Assembly (NCBI GenBank): GCA_016932895.1
Contig: JAFGCA010000275.1
Span: forward strand, 4,183 to 68,182
DNA: 64,000 bases
Direction: 5' to 3'
From: Sedimentisphaerales bacterium
GTDB lineage: Bacteria; Planctomycetota; Phycisphaerae; Sedimentisphaerales; SG8-4
Shown: positions 59,211-64,000 of the stretch, in pieces
Numbering within the stretch: the first letter of the stretch is position 1
Layout of the letters: every line of letters starts with the position of its first letter
Position numbers and translations under genes: made by a program
Notes under the pieces: generated by a model
Database searches by the model: none
Told to the model about the DNA's origin: nothing
What the model saw: the letters and a program-made list of their open reading frames with translations, nothing else

Positions 59211-60119
59211 TCAGTCCGCCGGACGTTTCTTGAGCGTGATGCTGACGCCGCCGCTGTAGTTGAGGATGAGCGTTTCCAGCTCCGGGTCGGTCTGAATCGC
59301 TTCGAGGTACTTGGGATCAGCTTGCCCCGGGTTGATGTTGTGGGCGATGACCAGGCCGCCGGGACGGAGCTTGGGCAGCAGCTTGTTCAGGTAGTCGATG
59401 TAGCCCTCCTTGTCGGCATCCAGGAAGATGATATCGATGGGGCCGTCGAGGTCGCCCACTTTCTCATGCGCATCCCCGAAGACGAGCGTGACGACATCCT
59501 CGACGCCGGCCTTCTGGAAATTCTCTCGTGCCAGGGCCGCCCGGCGCTGGTCGATTTCAAAGGTGGTCAGCTTTCCACCGGTGGCCTTCAAAGCCAGGCT
59601 CTGCCAGATGCCCGAGTAGCCGTTGGAGGTGCCGATCTCAACGATGTGTTTGGCGCCCGTCGTTTCGGCCAGGAGTCTCAGCAGTCTGCCGTCAATTTCC
59701 GGAACGTTCATCATTCCCCGACGCTGATTCCGGTCCATGTCCTCAAGCACGGTCAGAACCTTCTTCTCAAAATCCGTCCTCGCCATAGGCGCCTTGCTCT
59801 CGATGCCCTGACCGCCGCCCTGCGGGCCGAATCCTCCGCGGCCGCCGGGGCCGCGCATCGACTGAGGCGGGCCTCCGGGCCGGTCCCCGCCCATGCGACC
59901 CTGGACCTGCTGACGCTGCTGCTTCATCTGGGCGATCAATTCCCCCATCTTGTCCATGTCCTTCTGCTGATAGGCCTTTTCCAGGTCGTCGAGCCAGGGT
60001 CCCAGGGGTCCGCCCGGAGGCATCCCGCGCCGCCCGGCCGGTCCCGGCTGGGCCAGCAGCAAGCCGGCCGCTATCAGCGAAACGGTGAACACACCACACC
60101 ATACCATCTTCTTCGACAT
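59211..60119 (-). CDS. O-methyltransferase with signal peptide and Gly/Gln-rich linker
   Basis: 302 residues; AAAGGATC precedes the ATG. Residues 1-23 are a signal peptide (Leu-Ile-Ala-Ala-Gly-Leu-Leu-Leu-Ala-Gln). Residues about 25-110 are a low-complexity Gly, Pro, Gln, Met and Arg linker with one short helix. Residues about 112-300 form a class I family 3 O-methyltransferase: Ile-Val-Glu-Ile-Gly-Thr-Ser-Asn-Gly-Tyr-Ser-Gly for SAM, then Phe-Glu-Ile-Asp, Phe-Leu-Asp-Ala-Asp-Lys-Glu-Gly-Tyr and Val-Ile-Ala-His-Asn. Family 3 enzymes methylate catechol-like substrates in the cytoplasm, so an export signal is odd, since SAM is not normally found outside. It is 180 bp downstream of the DUF1566 gene. 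Confidence 0.9.
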   Translation of the reverse strand: MSKKMVWCGVFTVSLIAAGLLLAQPGPAGRRGMPPGGPLGPWLDDLEKAYQQKDMDKMGELIAQMKQQRQQVQGRMGGDRPGGPPQSMRGPGGRGGFGPQGGGQGIESKAPMARTDFEKKVLTVLEDMDRNQRRGMMNVPEIDGRLLRLLAETTGAKHIVEIGTSNGYSGIWQSLALKATGGKLTTFEIDQRRAALARENFQKAGVEDVVTLVFGDAHEKVGDLDGPIDIIFLDADKEGYIDYLNKLLPKLRPGGLVIAHNINPGQADPKYLEAIQTDPELETLILNYSGGVSITLKKRPAD

Positions 60120-60299
60120 CGCCTGATCCTTTCAAAATCCGGTTTCCCTACTGCTGCGTGGCCCAGGTTTTTGCCCGTCCCCACCGCATCCGGCAATCCC
60201 ATGCACCCCGGGACAGAACCGCAGGGCGACCTTGTCCATCGGACAGTGCTCCCATCACGGACCGGGTTACACCACTGTTGGAGATTGTGCCAAATTGAC

Positions 60300-61508
60300 T
60301 CAGCGGCCCGCCTCTCCCTCATGCGTAGACTGAACATCTCCGCCGCGGACGCAACGGACGTAGTTGTAGATGCGGATCTGGTCGGCCTGGGGTCCCAGCC
60401 CGTACGGCCAGCGCGACGAATCGCCTTGTTTGGGATCGCTGCGCTGGGCCCCGGCGCCGTGGGCGTTGACGTCGAAATCGCCCGTCCACCGGTCGTAGGC
60501 CAGGGCCCGCCCGAAGCAGATGTAGATGGCATGACTGGTGTTGTCGCCGTGGGTCGTGCTCGTCCAGAACCAGGATTCGGTCTCGGTCAGATCGAAGATC
60601 GGATCGATCACCGCACTGCGCATGTTGGGATCGGCCGCATCCGGTGCACGAGAGTAGTCAACGATGCTCTGCAACTCCCTGGCGTTCGGCAGACGCCAGT
60701 CATCGTGGCCGGCATGCTCGAGATCCTCGGCATGCCGAAGCGCCTGCTCCCAGTTCATTGTCGCACCGCTGTCAAACTTCATCCACATCAGGTCCGTGGC
60801 GCGATCCGTGATGGTTCCGTCGCCGTTGTCGACGAAATCGTTGACGCCGTAGCCCTCGGCGCCGCGGACACAGCGAACGAAGGTCCGCTTGGTCGGGCCC
60901 CGGCCTTCGCCGGTGGGATAGGACTTGATCCGACCGTCGGCAAAGTTGAACCCAAACGCCGAGAGGTCCCCGAACATGGTCGTGCCCACGTACTTGTTGC
61001 TGGACCAGTACTGGGCGTCCATGATGCGATACCCGAGAGACGTGTCCGGATACGCAAAATCGAAGGTGTCCGTGTCCAGATAAGGCATCAGCTCATGCAG
61101 GTTGCCGGTGAAAAGCACGATCGAGTACAGTTCCTTGATCGTGGGCACCCGCCAGTCGTCGTAGCCGGCCAGGCGGAGCTCTTGCGCGCACACGGCCGCC
61201 TCGGCCCACGTATAGTGCTCGAAGCTGGGCGTCTTCTGCCACATCAGGTGCGTATGGAGATCCGTAACGGTGCCGTCCCCGTTGTCCCTGTAGGCCGATT
61301 GCAGACCCAGGTACTGGGCGTCCTGGCCGTGGAACGGCTGCCCGGAGTCGGGAGCCGGAATCTCTCGGAAATTGCCATAACACCGGGCCTGGCCCGTATC
61401 GACGATGGGGGTTTTCGCCCCGGGAGCCCGGGATTCCGAGCCGGGCAGCGTCAGAGCCACCGAGGTCAAGAATGCCAGGACACTCACGCACGATGGTGCA
61501 TTCATCAT
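60300..61508 (-). CDS. Exported DUF1566 (Lcl-like) protein, two domains
   Basis: 402 residues; GAAAGGG precedes two ATG codons (61508 used). A signal peptide covers about 1-25. Two copies of the DUF1566 fold follow: Tyr-Arg-Asp-Asn-Gly-Asp-Gly-Thr-Val-Thr-Asp-Leu, Leu-Met-Trp-Gln-Lys, Asp-Asp-Trp-Arg-Val-Pro-Thr-Ile-Lys-Glu-Leu and then Asp-Asn-Gly-Asp-Gly-Thr-Ile-Thr-Asp, Leu-Met-Trp-Met, Asp-Asp-Trp-Arg-Leu-Pro-Asn-Ala-Arg-Glu-Leu. Each ends Phe-Val/Tyr-Val-Arg-Cys-Val-Arg-Gly. This lectin-like fold is common in secreted proteins of unknown role. It may be co-transcribed with the methyltransferase gene. Confidence 0.88.
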   Translation of the reverse strand: MMNAPSCVSVLAFLTSVALTLPGSESRAPGAKTPIVDTGQARCYGNFREIPAPDSGQPFHGQDAQYLGLQSAYRDNGDGTVTDLHTHLMWQKTPSFEHYTWAEAAVCAQELRLAGYDDWRVPTIKELYSIVLFTGNLHELMPYLDTDTFDFAYPDTSLGYRIMDAQYWSSNKYVGTTMFGDLSAFGFNFADGRIKSYPTGEGRGPTKRTFVRCVRGAEGYGVNDFVDNGDGTITDRATDLMWMKFDSGATMNWEQALRHAEDLEHAGHDDWRLPNARELQSIVDYSRAPDAADPNMRSAVIDPIFDLTETESWFWTSTTHGDNTSHAIYICFGRALAYDRWTGDFDVNAHGAGAQRSDPKQGDSSRWPYGLGPQADQIRIYNYVRCVRGGDVQSTHEGEAGR

Positions 61509-61824
61509 TTGCCCTTTCTACGTGGGATGCTGGTCTGCAACCCGATGGGCTGCAAAGCCCCCTTTTAAGGACAGTAACAATAATGCCGTACAGGTTACAG
61601 CCTGGGCGTGGTTCTTCAAGAAGCCGCCTGGAACTCGTTTTATCCAACGATCGAGCCAGTGCGGTCGAACGCGCCCACGCAGGAATGTTGAGCTTCGGCT
61701 ATTTTGCGGGTAAGATAGTGTTTTTCAGATGGATGACTGTGCAGCGACGGCGCGAAAGCTCCCCGAACGGAAAGGACGTAGTACAACAAAAATGAGAGAA
61801 TCTCGGTCACGAGTAAGAGATACC
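61509..61824. other. Divergent intergenic region
   Basis: 315 bp between the DUF1566 gene and the phosphodiesterase gene. It is moderately AT-rich. No promoter stands out and no gene is supported, apart from possible earlier starts of the phosphodiesterase at 61729 or 61792. Confidence 0.45.
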
Positions 61825-62544
61825 ATGGCGTGGTTGATGGACCGGCCGATCGCCCATCGCGGCCTCCACGACGGCGAGGTCGTACCGGAAAACTCGATGG
61901 TGGCCTTCGAAGCGGCCGTCGCGGCGTCCACGCCCATCGAGCTCGACGTCCACCTGCTGGCCGACGGCAAGCTCGCCGTCTTCCACGACGAATCACTCGA
62001 ACGGTTGACCGACGCAAACGGCCGGCTGGAGGAAAAGACATCGGACGACATCAAGCCCTTGCGGCTCCGGGGCACCGACCAGCGGATTCCCCTGCTCGAA
62101 GAGGTTCTCGATCTGGTCGGGAAGTCCGTTCCCATCCTGGTCGACACCAAAGGCAGGAGGATTGGCGGCAAACTCGAAGCTTCGCTGTTCCGCATCCTGG
62201 AGGCGTCCGCGTGCACCTATGCGATTGAATCGTTCAATCCCTTCTCCCTCCGCTGGTTCAAGCGGCACGCCCCGCACGTGCCCCGCGGCCAGCTTTCCGG
62301 CGATTTCCGCGATGCCGAGGCGCCGTACCATCAGAAGTTCCTTCTGAAGCGGTACTACCTCAACTTCCTGAGCGCCCCGGACTTCCTCGCTTACGACCTC
62401 CGCTGCCTGCCGAATCGGTTCGTCGAGCGGGAAAGAGATCGTCGCGGCATTCCGCTGCTGGCCTGGACCGTGAGGACAAACGAAGAACTGGCGCGCGCCA
62501 GCGAACTGGCGGATAACGTCATATTTGAAGACATTCGCCCGTGA
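61825..62544 (+). CDS. Glycerophosphodiester phosphodiesterase
   Basis: 239 residues if the ATG at 61825 is used (Met-Ala-Trp-Leu-Met-Asp-Arg-Pro-Ile-Ala-His-Arg-Gly); ATGs at 61792 and 61729 add 11 or 32 residues. None has a clear ribosome site, so the start rests on homology. The active site His-Arg-Gly-Leu-His-Asp, Glu-Asn-Ser and Glu-Leu-Asp-Val-His are all present, followed by Phe-His-Asp-Glu-Ser-Leu-Glu-Arg-Leu-Thr. It releases glycerol-3-phosphate from deacylated phospholipids. There is no signal peptide in the short form. Its stop is 1 nt from that of the converging gene. Confidence 0.92.
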   Translation: MAWLMDRPIAHRGLHDGEVVPENSMVAFEAAVAASTPIELDVHLLADGKLAVFHDESLERLTDANGRLEEKTSDDIKPLRLRGTDQRIPLLEEVLDLVGKSVPILVDTKGRRIGGKLEASLFRILEASACTYAIESFNPFSLRWFKRHAPHVPRGQLSGDFRDAEAPYHQKFLLKRYYLNFLSAPDFLAYDLRCLPNRFVERERDRRGIPLLAWTVRTNEELARASELADNVIFEDIRP

Positions 62545-62545
62545 G

Positions 62546-64000
62546 CTACTCTGCGTCGCTGCCGGCCCCGTCATTTCGGGGGATGCGTCCCCGGCTCCAT
62601 TGGCGCAGCCTCTGGAGGCGTGCGGCCCCGCGGGCGTAGTAGGCCTCGTCCAGGGACGAAAGCTGCCGCTGCCACAACTCGTCCCGGCGCGCCGGCCAGC
62701 CCGAGGCCGCGCGCACTAATTGCATCTGCTCCATCGCTTCGTACAGGGCCTCGGCGATAAGCTGATGGCCCTCGATACGCGGGTGCACGTGGTCCAGAAG
62801 CCATTGGCGACCTGGAATCCCATCTTCCGTGCGATCGGCGATGAGGGCCCTGGCATCTACCAGGGGTACGTCGTACCGCGCAGCGAGTCTCAGAAGGATC
62901 TCGCGCATCGGCTCGATCATCCGCAGCGGGCACACGTCCTCCTCTTTGGCGCGCACGAACCAGTCCTTTGCCTCGGCGAATCGGCCCAGACGCTCGTAGC
63001 ACTTGCCCACCTGATAGAGCAGTCCGGCGTGTCGCTGGTCGATCTCGACCGCCCGCTCCAGGAGGCCAAGCCGCGCGTACACGTCGTCCCAGCCCATTGC
63101 GCCGGCCCGCTGCCGCAAGTCCATGACCTGCCGCAATTCGGCTTCCGACAAGTCCGCGCGAAACTCCGATTTGAACGGCGGGCAGTCCGTCAGGTTGGAG
63201 ACCGGATTGACCAGGATCAGCGGCACGCCCGCCGCCTGCGCGAGACGAACCATGGTCTCGGCGTTGCGATGAAAATGCTCGGTGATGCCGCGCCGCCACG
63301 TTTCGTCGCGCCGGTAGGATTCCAGGGCCTCCTCGTAGTCCAGCTTGGTCCGGACCTCGGCCGGCAGTACGGTCCTGAGCGACCGGGAACCCCGGCGGCC
63401 GGCGAACCACTGGTTGGCCAGCGCGTAGCTGCGCAGCTTGAGCATGGTCCGGTGCAGCCGAACCAGCGACGCCGGCGCGCGCTTGATTCGACCGTAGCTC
63501 CGGTCTTCCAGGAACTCGTTGTGCCCCGTGTAGAGGATGAACAGGTCCGGGTCGTACTCGAGCAGCTCGCGCAGGATAGGCACCAGGCGATAGCTGGCGT
63601 AGGAGATCCCGCCGCAATTGATAACCTCCCACGCCCCGTCGGGCCGGGCGGCGCGCAGGCTGAGCTCCAGCCAGCTCGTAAAGGACGTCTCCACGGAATA
63701 GGGCCGGCCCTGCACGGTGGAACCGCCGAGGCAGAACACGCGAAATCCGTCCGGCTCTTTCACCGCGGCAAACGACTGGGGCCAAAAGGCGGTCAGGCGC
63801 TCCGGGGCGGTCTCGTAGCGCGCTCCCGTCGGGTCGAGAACGAACAAGGGCCGCAGACCATCAAACGAAACGTAGGGGTCTTCCAGGTCACCGACCGGCG
63901 CAGGGACGGCCCCTCGCAGCGCCAGTTCGGTCAGAACCAACGGGGCAAGGACTACGGCCGCGGCGGCGACGTGAAACAAAACGATCCGCCGCCGGTTGCG
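62546..64000 (-). CDS. SGNH hydrolase with TPR domain (5' end outside window)
   Basis: At least 484 residues; the frame is open at the window edge, and the visible N-terminus is a membrane helix (Val-Ala-Ala-Ala-Ala-Val-Val-Leu-Ala-Pro). The TTG at 63979 is not a credible start. SGNH blocks: Cys-Leu-Gly-Gly-Ser-Thr-Val-Gln-Gly (I), Asn-Cys-Gly-Gly-Ile-Ser (II), Tyr-Thr-Gly-His-Asn-Glu-Phe (III) and, much later, Asp-His-Val-His-Pro (V). A TPR-like pair is inserted before block V (Leu-Tyr-Gln-Val-Gly-Lys-Cys-Tyr-Glu-Arg-Leu-Gly-Arg-Phe). Such proteins are thought to act on acylated envelope sugars. Confidence 0.88.
   Translation of the reverse strand, partial: RNRRRIVLFHVAAAAVVLAPLVLTELALRGAVPAPVGDLEDPYVSFDGLRPLFVLDPTGARYETAPERLTAFWPQSFAAVKEPDGFRVFCLGGSTVQGRPYSVETSFTSWLELSLRAARPDGAWEVINCGGISYASYRLVPILRELLEYDPDLFILYTGHNEFLEDRSYGRIKRAPASLVRLHRTMLKLRSYALANQWFAGRRGSRSLRTVLPAEVRTKLDYEEALESYRRDETWRRGITEHFHRNAETMVRLAQAAGVPLILVNPVSNLTDCPPFKSEFRADLSEAELRQVMDLRQRAGAMGWDDVYARLGLLERAVEIDQRHAGLLYQVGKCYERLGRFAEAKDWFVRAKEEDVCPLRMIEPMREILLRLAARYDVPLVDARALIADRTEDGIPGRQWLLDHVHPRIEGHQLIAEALYEAMEQMQLVRAASGWPARRDELWQRQLSSLDEAYYARGAARLQRLRQWSRGRIPRNDGAGSDAE

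Noticed and set aside
1..64000. CRISPR arrays, tRNA or rRNA genes
   Set aside because: I found no regularly spaced short repeats, no tRNA T-loop with matching acceptor stem and no rRNA-like conserved blocks. A covariance search would be needed to exclude small RNAs.

Overview
The window looks like a chromosome segment from a Planctomycetota bacterium of the class Phycisphaerae (Sedimentisphaerales-like). The evidence is the mix of families, not a database match. It holds several H-X9-DG pseudopilin-type secreted proteins and very long exported proteins built from beta-helix, PA14, GLUG and dockerin-like modules. It also holds a PL8 lyase beside a formylglycine sulfatase, two ECF sigma factors, a kinase/FGE-like/alpha-beta-hydrolase fusion, and many lipoproteins. 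Codons are GC-rich, so most long antisense reading frames are shadows.

Left part (1-24.6 kb). A 5'-truncated exported protein is followed by a pseudo-receiver/GGDEF pair, a membrane protein behind S-adenosylhomocysteinase, a secreted TIM-barrel-like protein and transketolase. A polysaccharide-degradation stretch comes next: a CBM-bearing beta-helix protein, a PL8 lyase, and a small membrane protein plus sulfatase with a good sigma70-type promoter. A Coq7-like diiron protein sits between them. A dockerin-tailed beta-helix protein, an orphan ParA, a sigma/anti-sigma/PDZ operon and a DUF1080 lipoprotein close this part.

Middle part (25-50.3 kb). A STAS protein is paired with a four-CBS/PAS regulator. 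An 1125-residue modular exported protein has two tiny leader frames in its 5' region. A five-gene run follows: a PQQ-type propeller and four related H-X9-D proteins, only the last of which keeps the prepilin signal. Then come a GNAT protein, small membrane and DNA-binding-like proteins, a PilX-like protein, an NhaC antiporter, a giant GLUG protein, two further pseudopilins and an SGNH esterase.

Right part (50.4-64 kb). An ECF sigma factor precedes a 1104-residue kinase fusion whose C-terminal hydrolase has Asp at the nucleophile position. Next are an Ig/SGNH/SnoaL lipoprotein, a truncated VCBS protein, an NHL protein and a LamG remnant. An exported O-methyltransferase, a DUF1566 protein, a glycerophosphodiesterase and an SGNH-TPR protein cut by the window edge finish the window.

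The least explained items are non-coding. Two 167-bp elements lie in opposite orientation about 18.6 kb apart. They share terminal inverted repeats and two 13-bp/8-nt hairpins, one of which differs between copies by a compensating base pair. An 82-bp palindromic direct repeat occurs twice near exported-protein genes. I saw no rRNA, tRNA or CRISPR array.
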